Assembly (NCBI RefSeq): GCF_050971785.1 | Contig: NZ_JBPCCU010000011.1 | Location: forward strand, 186,001 to 250,000 | Source of the DNA: Actinomadura_E scrupuli | Lineage (GTDB): Bacteria > Actinomycetota > Actinomycetes > Streptosporangiales > Streptosporangiaceae | Length of the DNA stretch: 64,000 nt | Reading direction: 5' to 3' | In this document: positions 8,529 through 17,638 of the stretch, one piece after another | Layout: every line of letters begins with the position of its first letter | Position numbering within the stretch: position 1 is the stretch's first letter | Notes under the pieces: model-generated | What the model was told of the DNA's origin: nothing | The model's database searches: none | What the model saw: only the letters and a program-made list of their open reading frames with translations | Program-made: the position numbers and the translations under genes

Positions 8529-9716
8529 ATGGTCGAGTACAACCCCTTCGTCCGGGAGACCGTGCACAACCCCTTCCCCGTCTACCGGCGCCTGCGCGAC
8601 GAGGCCCCCGTGTACCACAACGAGGAGGTCGGCTTCTGGGCGCTCTCGCGGTACGACGACGTGATCGCCGCGCACCTCGACACCGACGTCTTCTCCAGCG
8701 CGCACGGGGTGACCATCGAGGGCGCCGACCAGGGAGCCCCCTTCCTGATCGTCAAGGATCCCCCCGAGCACACCCTGCACCGCAAGATCGTCGCCCGGAT
8801 GTTCACGCCCCGCAGGATCGCCCTGCTGGAGCCCTTCATCCGCCGGACCGCCGCCGACCTGCTCGACAAGGTGCGCGACGCCGACCGGTTCGACCTCGTA
8901 CAGGACTTCTCCTTCCGGCTTCCGCTGGACGTCATCAGTGAGCTGATCGGCATCCCGGTGGAGGTCCGTGAGCGGATCCACGAGCTCAGCGACCGGATCG
9001 CGGTGCGGACCGAGGACATGACCACGTCGCCCGACACCTACGAGGCCAGCGCGGAACTGTGGGCGCTGCTCGCCGAGCTGGTCAAGGCCCGGCGGAGCGA
9101 CCCCGGCGACGACGTGATCACCCTGCTCATGAACACCGAGGTGGAGGACGAGGACGGCAACCTCCGCTCCCTCAAGGACAGCGAGCTGGCCTCCCGGTTC
9201 CTGGAGCTGGCCTTCGCGGGCCACGAGACGGTCGCCAAGCTCATCCCCAACGGGGTCATCGCGCTCAGCTGGTACCCCGACCAGCGGCGCGAACTGGTGG
9301 CGGACCCGTCGCTGATCCCGAACGCCGTGGAGGAGATGCTGCGCTGGGACCCGCCCTCGCACTACCAGGGCCGCTGGACGCTGCGCGACGTGGAACTCCA
9401 CGGCCGGGTCGTCCCGGCCGGGCAGCGGGTCATCCTGATCACCGGCTCAGCCATCCACGACGAGCGCAAGTACCCCGACCCGGAACTGTTCGACATCCAC
9501 CGCGACATCGACCGCCACGTCAGCTTCGGCTTCGGCCGGCACCTGTGCCTCGGCGCCTCCCTGGCCCGGCTGGAGACGCGGGTGGCGTTCGAGGAGCTGC
9601 TCAAGAGGTTCCCGGACTTCACCTTCGACGAACACGGGGTGGAGCGGCACTACTCCAGCAACGTCCGCGGGCTGTCCAGCCTGCCGTTGCTGGTGGAGCG
9701 GTCCGCCACGGTCTGA
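8529..9716 (+). CDS. cytochrome P450
   Basis: A 395-residue soluble bacterial P450. The I-helix oxygen-activation motif is AFAGHETVAKL with a Glu-Thr pair. The K-helix ExxR lies in EEMLRW. The heme-thiolate loop is FGFGRHLCLGASLARLE. ATG start with an AAGGAG box. It sits between an SDR and a second P450 in a run of co-directional genes, suggesting successive oxidations of one hydrophobic substrate. Electron donors (ferredoxin, ferredoxin reductase) are not encoded in the window. I cannot assign a CYP family with confidence. Confidence 0.9.
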   Translation: MVEYNPFVRETVHNPFPVYRRLRDEAPVYHNEEVGFWALSRYDDVIAAHLDTDVFSSAHGVTIEGADQGAPFLIVKDPPEHTLHRKIVARMFTPRRIALLEPFIRRTAADLLDKVRDADRFDLVQDFSFRLPLDVISELIGIPVEVRERIHELSDRIAVRTEDMTTSPDTYEASAELWALLAELVKARRSDPGDDVITLLMNTEVEDEDGNLRSLKDSELASRFLELAFAGHETVAKLIPNGVIALSWYPDQRRELVADPSLIPNAVEEMLRWDPPSHYQGRWTLRDVELHGRVVPAGQRVILITGSAIHDERKYPDPELFDIHRDIDRHVSFGFGRHLCLGASLARLETRVAFEELLKRFPDFTFDEHGVERHYSSNVRGLSSLPLLVERSATV

Positions 9717-9792
9717 ACGGCCGGGCCGCGACGCCCCGCCACGCCCCCGCCAGCCACGGATCTGCCGACCGACCGGGAAGGAACGACCGGCG

Positions 9793-10998
9793 ATGCCCGA
9801 TCACCCCACCAACCAGGCCATCAACCTGATCAGCGGTGAGTTCTGGGGCCGCGATCCCCACGACGAGTTGCGCTGGATGCGCGAGAACGCCCCCGTGTAC
9901 CACGACGAGCACAGCGGCGCCTGGGGCATCTCCAAGCACGCGGATCTGAGACGGGTCTCGCGTCTGCCCGAGGTCTTCTCCAGCGCGCAGGGGATCCGGG
10001 CCGACACCGGTCCCATGCCGATGATGATCGACATGGACGATCCGGGGCACAAGATGCGGCGCAAGCTGGTCAGCAGCGGATTCACCCCGCGCCGGGTCGC
10101 CGACCAGGAGGGCTACCTGCGGCGCGTGTGCGACGAGATCATCGACGAGGTGTGCGAGCGCGGCGAGTGCGACTTCGTGAGCGACGTCGCGGCGGTGCTG
10201 CCGCTGATCGTGATCGGCGACGCCCTCGGCGTCGCGCCCACGGACCGCAGCACCCTGCTGACCTGGTCCGACGACATGGTCAGCGCGCTGACCGGCGGCG
10301 ACGACCTGGACCTGCTGGTGAAGGCCGGTGAGGCGTTCGGCGGCTTCACCGAGTACGCCGGCCGGGCGATCGAGGACCGGCGCGGCTGCCCCCGGGACGA
10401 CCTGCTGAGCGTCCTGGTCCACGCCGAGGTGGACGGCGACCGGCTCGACCACGACTCGCTGGTGCAGGAGTCGCTGCTCATCCTGATCGGGGGCGACGAG
10501 ACCACCCGGCACGTGATCTCGGGCGGGATGTACCAGCTGTGCGTCCACCCCGACCAGCGGCGGAAGCTGATCGACGATCCCGCCAAGATCCCCACCGCCG
10601 TCGAGGAGATGCTCCGCTGGGTCTCCCCGATCAAGAACATGAACCGCACCGCGACCCGGGACTACGAGCTCCGCGGGCAGCGGATCCGCGAGGGCGACAA
10701 CGTGCTGCTGCTCTACCCGTCCGCCAACCGGGACGAGGACGTCTTCCCCGATCCCTTCCGCTTCGACGTCGAGCGCACCCCCAACGACCACATCGCCTTC
10801 GGCAACGGCCCGCACTTCTGCCTGGGCAACAGCCTCGCCCGGCTCGAACTCAAGGTGATGTTCGAACGGCTGCTGGCCCGGCTGCCCGACATCGAGCCGG
10901 TGGAGCAGACCGAGCCCGCCCACCGGCCCGCCAACTTCGTCTCCGGCTACGAGAGCCTCAAGGTCCGGTTCACCCCCGCACCGCGTGTGACGGCTTGA
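9793..10998 (+). CDS. cytochrome P450, CYP142-like (steroid side-chain oxidase-like)
   Basis: A 401-residue P450. I-helix motif LILIGGDETTRH, K-helix EEMLRW followed by VSPIKNMNR, heme loop FGNGPHFCLGNSLARLE, and C-terminal RPANFVSGYESLKV. From memory these segments, as well as PMMIDMDDPGHKMRRKLV near the N-terminus, track the M. tuberculosis CYP142 sequence closely. CYP142 oxidises the terminal C26/C27 of cholesterol and cholestenone. A role in sterol or related side-chain oxidation is therefore the best inference; substrate specificity is unproven. It is followed 15 bases later by an F420-dependent oxidoreductase. Confidence 0.88.
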   Translation: MPDHPTNQAINLISGEFWGRDPHDELRWMRENAPVYHDEHSGAWGISKHADLRRVSRLPEVFSSAQGIRADTGPMPMMIDMDDPGHKMRRKLVSSGFTPRRVADQEGYLRRVCDEIIDEVCERGECDFVSDVAAVLPLIVIGDALGVAPTDRSTLLTWSDDMVSALTGGDDLDLLVKAGEAFGGFTEYAGRAIEDRRGCPRDDLLSVLVHAEVDGDRLDHDSLVQESLLILIGGDETTRHVISGGMYQLCVHPDQRRKLIDDPAKIPTAVEEMLRWVSPIKNMNRTATRDYELRGQRIREGDNVLLLYPSANRDEDVFPDPFRFDVERTPNDHIAFGNGPHFCLGNSLARLELKVMFERLLARLPDIEPVEQTEPAHRPANFVSGYESLKVRFTPAPRVTA

Positions 10999-11013
10999 GA
11001 AGGGAGCGACCAC

Positions 11014-12099
11014 GTGGACGACCTCCGAGAACTCGGTTTCTACGGGCTCGCCGGGCATTCGGGAACACCCCGTGACCTCATCGCGGAGGTGCGCGAGGGG
11101 GAACGGCTCGGCCTGGGCGCGGTCTTCCTCTCCGAACGGTTCAACACCAAGGAGGCCGCGACCCTGTCGGGAGCCGCGGGGGCGGTGAGCGAACGGCTCG
11201 GCGTCGCGACCGCGGCGACCAACCACAACACCCGGCATCCGCTGCTCACCGCGACGTTCGCGACGACGATGCACCGGCTGACCGGCGGGCGGTTCGCGCT
11301 CGGCCTCGGCCGCGGCTTCGACATGCTGTTCGACGTGATGGGCCTGCCCCGGGTCACCCAGGCCCAGCTGGCCGACTTCATCGGCATCATGCGCCGGCTC
11401 TGGCACGGCGAGGCGATCGTGGGCCACGACGGCCCGGCGGGCCGCTTCCCCTACCTCAACCAGGACTCCGCGTTCGACGAGGACATCCCGATCATGCTCA
11501 CGGCGATGGGCGAGCGGACCCTGGAGTTCGCCGGCGGCGTGGCCGACGGGGTGGTGCTGCACACGTTCTTCACCGACGAGACGCTGGCCCGGGCGGTGGC
11601 CTCCGTCCGGCGCGGCGCGGAGCTGGCCGGACGCGACCCCGCGCAGGTGCGGGTGTGGTCGGTGCTGGCCACCGTCGGCGACCACATCGACGAGGAGCTG
11701 CGGCTGCGGAAACTGGTCGGCCGGCTGGCCACCTACCTGCAGGGGTACGGTGACCTGCTGGTACGCGTGAACGGCTGGGATCCCGCGGTGCTGGAACGCT
11801 TCCGCGCCGACGAACTGGTGGCCGGCTTCCCCGGGGCCTTCGACGCGATCGCCACGACCGAACAGCTCGAGCGGCTGGCAGGGCTGCTCCCCGACGAGTG
11901 GCTGGCCGCCTCGGCGACCGGCGGCCCGGAACGCTGCGCCGGCCGGATCGTCGACCAGTTCGGTGCGGGCGCCGACGGGGTGATCCTGCACGGGGTCACC
12001 CCCGCCGAGGTGGCGCCCGTGGTCGAGGCCTACCGCAAGGTCCGGCCGAGCGGCCTGAGCGACTCCCCCGACCTCAACCCGGGACGGAGCCGGCCATGA
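11014..12099 (+). CDS. LLM-class F420-dependent oxidoreductase
   Basis: A 361-residue luciferase-like TIM-barrel protein. It has FYGLAGHSGTPRDLIAEVREGERLGLGAVFLSERF at the start, GAVSERLGVATAATNHNTRHP in the family core, and RFALGLGRGFDM, which fits the F420-using branch. GTG start behind AGAAGGGAG. It overlaps the next gene by ATGA. F420 use is supported by the cofC gene in this window and the DDN-type protein nearby. It may redox-modify the same substrate as the P450s. Confidence 0.82.
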   Translation: MDDLRELGFYGLAGHSGTPRDLIAEVREGERLGLGAVFLSERFNTKEAATLSGAAGAVSERLGVATAATNHNTRHPLLTATFATTMHRLTGGRFALGLGRGFDMLFDVMGLPRVTQAQLADFIGIMRRLWHGEAIVGHDGPAGRFPYLNQDSAFDEDIPIMLTAMGERTLEFAGGVADGVVLHTFFTDETLARAVASVRRGAELAGRDPAQVRVWSVLATVGDHIDEELRLRKLVGRLATYLQGYGDLLVRVNGWDPAVLERFRADELVAGFPGAFDAIATTEQLERLAGLLPDEWLAASATGGPERCAGRIVDQFGAGADGVILHGVTPAEVAPVVEAYRKVRPSGLSDSPDLNPGRSRP

Positions 12100-13136
12100 C
12101 GACCACCACCGTGATCGACGCCCCGGAGCACCTCACCCCGGAGTGGCTGAGCACGGCCCTCGGCACGCCGGTGACCTCGGTCACCTGGGAGGCGGTCGGC
12201 TCGGGCCAGATCGGCGCCTGCTACCGGCTCACCCTCGACGGGGCGGGGACGCCCGCGCGGCTCATCGCCAAGCTGGCCGCCGCGGACCCGGCCGCCCGTT
12301 CCTTCCTCGGGCCCGCCTACCGCGCCGAGGTCTCGTTCTACCGCGAGCTGGCCGGCACCGTCGCCGTACGGACTCCGGCCTGCCACTACAGCGCCATGGC
12401 CGACGACGGCACCACCTTCGTGCTGCTGCTGGAGGACCTCTCGCCGTCCGCGCAGGGCGACCAGCTCGCGGGGTGCACGCCCCGGCAGGCCGCCGACGCC
12501 GTGGTCAACCTGGCGGGCCTGCACGGCCCCCGCTGGTGCGATCCGGCGCTGCTGGAGCTGCCCTGGATGAGCGCCGTCGGTGAGGAGGACGCCAGGACCC
12601 TGGGCGAGGTCTACCGGCCGGCCACCGACACCTTCGTCGAGCGCTTCGCCGGCGAGCTCTCCGACGCGGACGTGCGGACCCTGCACGACGTCGCGGACCG
12701 GGTCGCCGCCTGGGTACTGGGGCGGCCCGAGCGGTTCGGCCTGGTGCACGGCGACTACCGGCTGGACAACCTGCTCTTCCCGCCCGGAGATGAACCGGGT
12801 GTGGTGGCGGTCGACTGGCAGACGCTCAGCATCGGGCACCCGGTACGCGACCTGGCGTACTTCCTCGGCACCGGCCTGACGCCCGCGGAGCGAAGGGCTC
12901 ACGAGCGGTCCCTCGTCGAGACCTACCACTCGGCCCTCACCGCGTACGGTGTCGAGGGCTACGATCCCGGCGAGTGCTTCGAGGACTACCGCTTCGCGGC
13001 GCTGCAGGGGCCGCTGATCACCGTGCTCGGCTGCGCGTACGGTGCCCGGACCGAGCGCGGCGACCGGATGTTCCTGACCATGACCACCAGATCCTGCGCG
13101 GCGATCCGCGAACTCGGCACCCTCGACCTCATCTGA
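12096..13136 (+). CDS. ecdysteroid-kinase-like / aminoglycoside phosphotransferase-fold kinase
   Basis: A 346-residue small-molecule kinase of the APH/choline-kinase fold. The catalytic HGDYRLDN and the metal-binding VVAVDWQTL are present, with LIAKL in the N-lobe as the ATP-binding lysine and LLLEDL at the hinge. Its layout matches the ecdysteroid 22-kinase-like branch, often found beside actinobacterial lipid and steroid catabolism genes. It may phosphorylate a hydroxylated intermediate. The start overlaps the stop of the oxidoreductase (ATGA), showing tight coupling. Confidence 0.75.
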   Translation: MTTTTVIDAPEHLTPEWLSTALGTPVTSVTWEAVGSGQIGACYRLTLDGAGTPARLIAKLAAADPAARSFLGPAYRAEVSFYRELAGTVAVRTPACHYSAMADDGTTFVLLLEDLSPSAQGDQLAGCTPRQAADAVVNLAGLHGPRWCDPALLELPWMSAVGEEDARTLGEVYRPATDTFVERFAGELSDADVRTLHDVADRVAAWVLGRPERFGLVHGDYRLDNLLFPPGDEPGVVAVDWQTLSIGHPVRDLAYFLGTGLTPAERRAHERSLVETYHSALTAYGVEGYDPGECFEDYRFAALQGPLITVLGCAYGARTERGDRMFLTMTTRSCAAIRELGTLDLI

Positions 13137-13211
13137 CCACCCGCGATCCGACCCACCGCGAGCCCGGCGTGCCCGGGCGGCCCGGCGAACGCCACTGGAG
13201 GACGTACTCGC

Positions 13212-14033
13212 ATGTCCCGCTACCAGACCCTGAAGTACGAGGAGCGCAACGGCGTCGCGTGGGTGACCCTCAACCGGCCCGAGGTGCACAACGCCTTCGA
13301 CCTGCGGATGCTCCACGAAGTGCACGAGTGCTGGCGCGAGCTGCGGGACAACGACGACGTACGGGTGATCGTCCTCACCGGCGCCGGCGACAAGGCTTTC
13401 TGCTCCGGCCTGGACCGCACCGCGGCGGCGGTGGGCGACCCCGACCGGCCCACCGACATCGGCCAGCGCGGCGGCACCCCGCTGCATCACAACGAGCCCG
13501 GCGACCTGCTGCCGCCCAAGACCGCGGGCGACCTGTGGAAGCCCGTGATCGCAGCCGTCAACGGCATCGCCTGCGGTGGCGCGTTCTACCTGCTGGGCGA
13601 GGTGGAGTTCATCATCGCGGCCGAGCACGCGACCTTCTTCGACCCGCACACCACCTACGGGATGGCCGCGGTCTTCGAACCCATGGCGATGCTGCAGCGC
13701 ATGCCGCTCGGGGAGGTCATGCGCATGTCGCTGATGGGCTCGCACGAGCGGATGAGCGCCCGGCGCGCGTACGAGGTGGGGCTGGTGCAGGAGGTCGTCC
13801 CCGCCGGCGAGCTGCACGAGGCGGCCCGCCGGGCCGCGGAGATCATCGCGTCCCAGCCCCCGCTCGCCGTCCAGACCACCGTGCGGGCCGTGTGGTACGC
13901 CCAGGAGCTCGGCTACCGGCAGGCACTCGACGTCGGCAGGACGCTGTTCACGCTGGCCATCGACGACAAGCTGCTCGCCGACGGCCAGCAGGACTTCAGC
14001 TCGGGGCGCCGCATCGACTGGCGGCTGCGCTGA
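13212..14033 (+). CDS. enoyl-CoA hydratase/isomerase family protein (crotonase, atypical active site)
   Basis: A 273-residue crotonase. The first oxyanion segment is GAGDKAFCSGLD and the second NGIACGGAFY. As in the crotonase at 2770-3516, the position of the usual catalytic PE pair reads FFDPHTTYG. A loop insert with several glycines and prolines (residues about 75-105) is unusual. ATG start behind ACTGGAGG. It ends the rightward operon that starts upstream. The matching DPH signature suggests both crotonases belong to one non-classical subgroup. Confidence 0.82.
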   Translation: MSRYQTLKYEERNGVAWVTLNRPEVHNAFDLRMLHEVHECWRELRDNDDVRVIVLTGAGDKAFCSGLDRTAAAVGDPDRPTDIGQRGGTPLHHNEPGDLLPPKTAGDLWKPVIAAVNGIACGGAFYLLGEVEFIIAAEHATFFDPHTTYGMAAVFEPMAMLQRMPLGEVMRMSLMGSHERMSARRAYEVGLVQEVVPAGELHEAARRAAEIIASQPPLAVQTTVRAVWYAQELGYRQALDVGRTLFTLAIDDKLLADGQQDFSSGRRIDWRLR

Positions 14034-14072
14034 GCCCGCGGGGCGCCGCCGGTCCCCGCCGTCGCTCCCGCG

Positions 14073-14594
14073 TCACCCTGGAGCGGCGGCGGGCCACGGC
14101 TCGCAGATGACGACGGGGATCTCCCGGTCGGTCCAGGACCGGTAGGTCTCGAAGTCGGGGTACATCGCGACCAGCCGCGGCCACAGCTCCGCCCGTTCGG
14201 CGGCGCCGGCGGTACGGGCCCGCATCCGCCGGACCTCGCGCCGGACCTGCACGGTGATCTCCGGGTCCGCCTCCATGTTGCGGTACCAGAGCGGGTGCCG
14301 GGGCAGCCCGCCCTGCGAGGCGACCAGGATCACCCGGTCGCCGTCGGAGAGGAACAGCAGCGGCAGGGTACGGGCGATCCCCGTCTTGCGGCCCCTGGTG
14401 GTGACCAGGCAGACCGGCACCCCGCGGGGGAAGGCACTGCCGATCCGCCACTTGCCGCCGACCCGGCCGCCCGTGGCGCGGTAGACGGCGACGTTCAGCC
14501 GTGACGCCACCTTGAGGATCCTGGGCACGATCGGCGAGTCGAGCCCGCCGGGGCGTTTCCGGCGCGCGGGCGGGGCCGGCTGGGCTGCGGGCAT
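14073..14594 (-). CDS. DDN-type F420-dependent nitroreductase family protein
   Basis: A 173-residue split-barrel protein of the deazaflavin-dependent nitroreductase family. Signatures are VCLVTTRGRKTGIARTLPLLFL, then ILVASQGGLPRHPLWYRNM and ITVQVRREVRRMRA. These proteins bind F420H2 and reduce quinones or other acceptors; some are membrane-associated. It lies 4 bases after the SDR stop at 14599, so the two are co-transcribed leftwards, convergent with the main catabolic operon. Confidence 0.85.
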   Translation of the reverse strand: MPAAQPAPPARRKRPGGLDSPIVPRILKVASRLNVAVYRATGGRVGGKWRIGSAFPRGVPVCLVTTRGRKTGIARTLPLLFLSDGDRVILVASQGGLPRHPLWYRNMEADPEITVQVRREVRRMRARTAGAAERAELWPRLVAMYPDFETYRSWTDREIPVVICEPWPAAAPG

Positions 14595-14598
14595 GTGC

Positions 14599-15444
14599 TC
14601 ATCCTGTCCATTCGAAGTCGGGCATGCGCGGCAGCCCGCCCGCCACCAGGGCCTCGGCCTGCTCGGCCAGTCCCGGGGCGTACGCGGGGTGGGTGAGGAC
14701 CAGGAAGCGCTCGCTCCGCACCGCCTCCACCACCTGGTCGGCCACCATGTCCGGGGAGATGCCCCGTTCGACGGTGGTCGCGATCATCTGTTCCATGAAG
14801 GCCGAGTCCTCGCCCGGCTCCGTACCGAGCGACGCGGGCCGGGTGCGCTCGGACTCGTGGATGCGGGTCGTCACCCCGCCGGGACACAGCGCGGAGACCC
14901 GCAGCCTCGATCCGCTCAGGGCCAGCTCCTGCGCCAGGCTGAGGCTCGCGGCGAAGGCGGCCCACTTGGACACCGTGTAGGGGGCGGCGCCGGGGCCGGC
15001 GAAGAGTCCCGCGACCGAGCAGGTGTTGACGACGTGCCCCTCGGTGTCCTGCTCGATCATGCGCGGCACGAAGGCCCGCACGCCGTGCAGGACGCCCCAC
15101 AGGTTCACCCGCAGGACCCATTCGAAGTCCGCGGCCGGGCGGGTCCAGAGCCGGCCTCCCATGAAGACGCCCGCGTTGTTGCACAGCAGGTGCACCGCGC
15201 CCAGCTCGGCGAACGTGCGCTCGGCGAACGCCGTCACCGAGTCCTCCGCGCCCACGTCGGTGACCTGGGCGATGACCTCGGCGCCGATCTCGGCCGCGGT
15301 CTTCCGGGTCCCCTCCAGGGGGCCTTCCTCGATGTCGGCCAGGGCCAGGCTCATGCCCTCGGCGGCGAACCTGAGCGCCAGCGCTCGCCCGATGCCGCTG
15401 CCCGCACCCGTCACCACCGCGACCCTGCCGTGGAACTCGCGCAT
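14599..15444 (-). CDS. short-chain dehydrogenase/reductase
   Basis: A 281-residue SDR with TGAGSGIGRA at residues 12-21, CNNAGVF in the middle, and the catalytic YTVSKWA. A C-terminal extension is rich in acidic residues. The start is set at ATG 15444 because GGGAG lies 8 bases upstream and residue 1 then precedes the Rossmann strand directly; the frame is open further upstream. It is divergent from a TetR gene at 15626, which may control it. Confidence 0.85.
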   Translation of the reverse strand: MREFHGRVAVVTGAGSGIGRALALRFAAEGMSLALADIEEGPLEGTRKTAAEIGAEVIAQVTDVGAEDSVTAFAERTFAELGAVHLLCNNAGVFMGGRLWTRPAADFEWVLRVNLWGVLHGVRAFVPRMIEQDTEGHVVNTCSVAGLFAGPGAAPYTVSKWAAFAASLSLAQELALSGSRLRVSALCPGGVTTRIHESERTRPASLGTEPGEDSAFMEQMIATTVERGISPDMVADQVVEAVRSERFLVLTHPAYAPGLAEQAEALVAGGLPRMPDFEWTG

Positions 15445-15625
15445 GAGATCTCCCGCCTCCCGCCCGGCAGCCCGACCGTGACGGCACTGTCCGTGGGCTA
15501 GGCAAGCACCGTAATCGAGGTCCATCAGTCCATCAAGTATCAATTATCCAGATATGGAGGTCGATGGTGGTCAGGGTCGTGCCCGTGGCTGGCCGTGGCC
15601 GCCCGGCCTCTGGTGAAATGAGCGG

Positions 15626-16270
15626 ATGCGGACGCATGGGTGGCAGGGTGATCCGCCTGCCTCTGACAAGGACGCGTGCCAACGGATCATCGCCGCCACC
15701 AAGCGCTGCGTCGAACGGCAGGGCCTGCGGCACACCGGCTTCAGCGACGTCGCCGCGGAGCTGGGCGTGACCCGGGCCACCGTCTACCGCTACTTCCGCA
15801 ACATCGGCGACCTGCTGAAAGCCACCACGCTGACCGCCGCCGGCGAGTTCCTGGACCGGCTGGTCGATCAGATCGCCCCCGTCACGGACCCCGGCGAGGC
15901 GCTGATCGAGGCGATGGCGTTCACCATCGAGGAGCTGCCCCGGGAGCCGTTCGTCGGGGTGCTGATGGAGGTCAGTGCGGACCCGGGGGTGATCGAGGAT
16001 CTGTTCTCCCCGCTCTCGGTGGCCTTTGCCCGGGCGACGCTGGAGCGGTTCCCGGTTGACTGGCGGGAGCACGGATACGGGCCGGACGACATGGCGGGCC
16101 TCGCGGAATACCTGCTGCGGCTGCTGCACTCCTTCCTTCCCGAGCCGGGGCGGCCCGCCGTCCCCGGCGATCCCCGGCCGTTCCTGCGCCGGTGGGTCCT
16201 GCCCGCTTTCGCCGCGCAGTCGCGGCCGGTGGCGGGCGCTGACGGGCGGTCACGCGCGGAGCCGGTCTGA
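15626..16270 (+). CDS. TetR family transcriptional regulator
   Basis: A 214-residue regulator. The N-terminal helix-turn-helix reads FSDVAAELGVTRATVYRYFRNIGDLLKA near residues 38-66. The rest is a helical ligand-binding domain with no recognised ligand. It is divergent from the SDR/DDN operon. The shared promoter region at about 15520-15560 is AT-rich with a direct repeat CCATCA, a plausible regulatory site. The 3' end overlaps the convergent PucR gene by 21 bases. Confidence 0.85.
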   Translation: MRTHGWQGDPPASDKDACQRIIAATKRCVERQGLRHTGFSDVAAELGVTRATVYRYFRNIGDLLKATTLTAAGEFLDRLVDQIAPVTDPGEALIEAMAFTIEELPREPFVGVLMEVSADPGVIEDLFSPLSVAFARATLERFPVDWREHGYGPDDMAGLAEYLLRLLHSFLPEPGRPAVPGDPRPFLRRWVLPAFAAQSRPVAGADGRSRAEPV

Positions 16271-17638
16271 CGGTCCCGGGGCGGGCCGGCCTCCGCGTCT
16301 CCGGGCAGGGGCCTGCGCCGCGGGGCCGAGCATCCGCCCGGCGCCCTCCACAGGCTCGGCCTGGCGGGCGGCGAGCGCCTCGGCGTACAGCACGATCTCC
16401 ATCTGGAACCTCCATACGGGGTCGCGGAGCAGGTCGCCGAACAGTTTCTGGATCCGGTGCAGCCGGTAGCGGACGGTCTGCGGGTGGACGTGCAGGCGAT
16501 CGGCGAGGTCGGGCGCGCTGCCGCCGGTGCTGAGCCAGATCAGCAGGGTCTCGGTGAGCCGCTGCCGCTGCATGGGCTTGAGCCCGGCCAGCGGCGCGAA
16601 CCTCTGCCGGGTGAGCAACCGGACGATGCCCTCGGCACCGAAGATCATGAGTGTGTGCAGGTGCAGGTCACAGCGGATCAGCTCGGAGGCGGGCAGCACG
16701 CCCCGGCGGGCCAGCCCGATGGCCTGACGGGCGAGCACCAGCGAGAGCGGGACCTCCGCGAGCGGGACACTGGGGCCCATCGCCACCAGGGCCGTGCCGT
16801 CGAAGGCACGGCGCAGCGCCTCGAAGCGGCCGGGGCCGTCGGCGTCCGGCACCACCAGGCAGGGATCGCGGCGGTCGAGGTCCATCAGGACGTCGGTGCC
16901 GACCAGCGGTGAGACGGCGTGCGTCTCTCCCCATCGGGCGTCGAGGGCGATGACCGCGACGGTGCGGGGCAGCCGCCACTGCGCCTCGCCCGCCAGCCTG
17001 GCGAGGGATTCGGACGCGACGCCCGGCTGTTCGGCCAGCAGCGCCGACAGCAGCCGGCGCCGGCGGCGGTCCAGGCTGTCGCCGTCCCGGTCCCGCGCCT
17101 GGGCATAGCCGCGCAGGCCGTGCACGGCCAGCCCGTCGAAGTAGACGAAGACCGCCTCCGCCAGGGCGTGCACGGTCTCGACGTCCAGCCCGGCCCGGCG
17201 GGCGGCGTCGGCGAACCGCCGCCAGCACACCCGGGCGGCGATCCGGTAGTCACGGCGGACCGCCTCCGGCGTACGGCCGGCGCGCTGGTCGAGGCGGCCG
17301 GCCGCGCACAGCGCCCCGGCATCGGCACAGGCCGGGCCGCACGGAGCCGCACCGCCCGCGCATCGCTGGCCGTCGCAGGCGGGGGCGCGCGGGTCGGCGG
17401 GGGTCTCGATCAGATCGACGAGCCGGTGCACGAGCTGCTCGGCGAGCGAGCCGTCGAGGCCGCCTTCGGCCGGCGCGCCGAGCGCGGAGGTCTCGGTGCC
17501 GAGCTGCGCGAGGATCTCCTGGGCGACCGCCCACGCCTCCGGACGCAATACGTCGGCCAGCCCCGCGGGGAGCACGGACCAGGGCGGGGTGAGCCCCGTC
17601 TGCGGGGCCGGCAGGGTCTGCAAGGTCGGGTCGGTCAT
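16250..17638 (-). CDS. PucR/CdaR family transcriptional regulator
   Basis: A 462-residue protein. The C-terminal PucR helix-turn-helix reads TETLLIWLSTGGSAPDLADRLHVHPQTVRYRLHRIQ. The upstream half is a GGDEF-like CdaR region without obvious catalytic residues. Residues about 95-120 contain a cluster of cysteines (CDGQRCAGGAAPCGPACADAGALC) that may bind a metal or iron-sulfur cluster, which I do not recall as usual for this family. ATG start at 17638. Such proteins usually activate nearby catabolic genes. Confidence 0.8.
   Translation of the reverse strand: MTDPTLQTLPAPQTGLTPPWSVLPAGLADVLRPEAWAVAQEILAQLGTETSALGAPAEGGLDGSLAEQLVHRLVDLIETPADPRAPACDGQRCAGGAAPCGPACADAGALCAAGRLDQRAGRTPEAVRRDYRIAARVCWRRFADAARRAGLDVETVHALAEAVFVYFDGLAVHGLRGYAQARDRDGDSLDRRRRRLLSALLAEQPGVASESLARLAGEAQWRLPRTVAVIALDARWGETHAVSPLVGTDVLMDLDRRDPCLVVPDADGPGRFEALRRAFDGTALVAMGPSVPLAEVPLSLVLARQAIGLARRGVLPASELIRCDLHLHTLMIFGAEGIVRLLTRQRFAPLAGLKPMQRQRLTETLLIWLSTGGSAPDLADRLHVHPQTVRYRLHRIQKLFGDLLRDPVWRFQMEIVLYAEALAARQAEPVEGAGRMLGPAAQAPARRRGGRPAPGPSDRLRA

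Noticed and set aside
9619..11991. Long minus-strand open frame opposite the P450 and LLM genes
   Set aside because: Same reason: high GC opens antisense frames; His/Val/Gln-rich translation without motifs.
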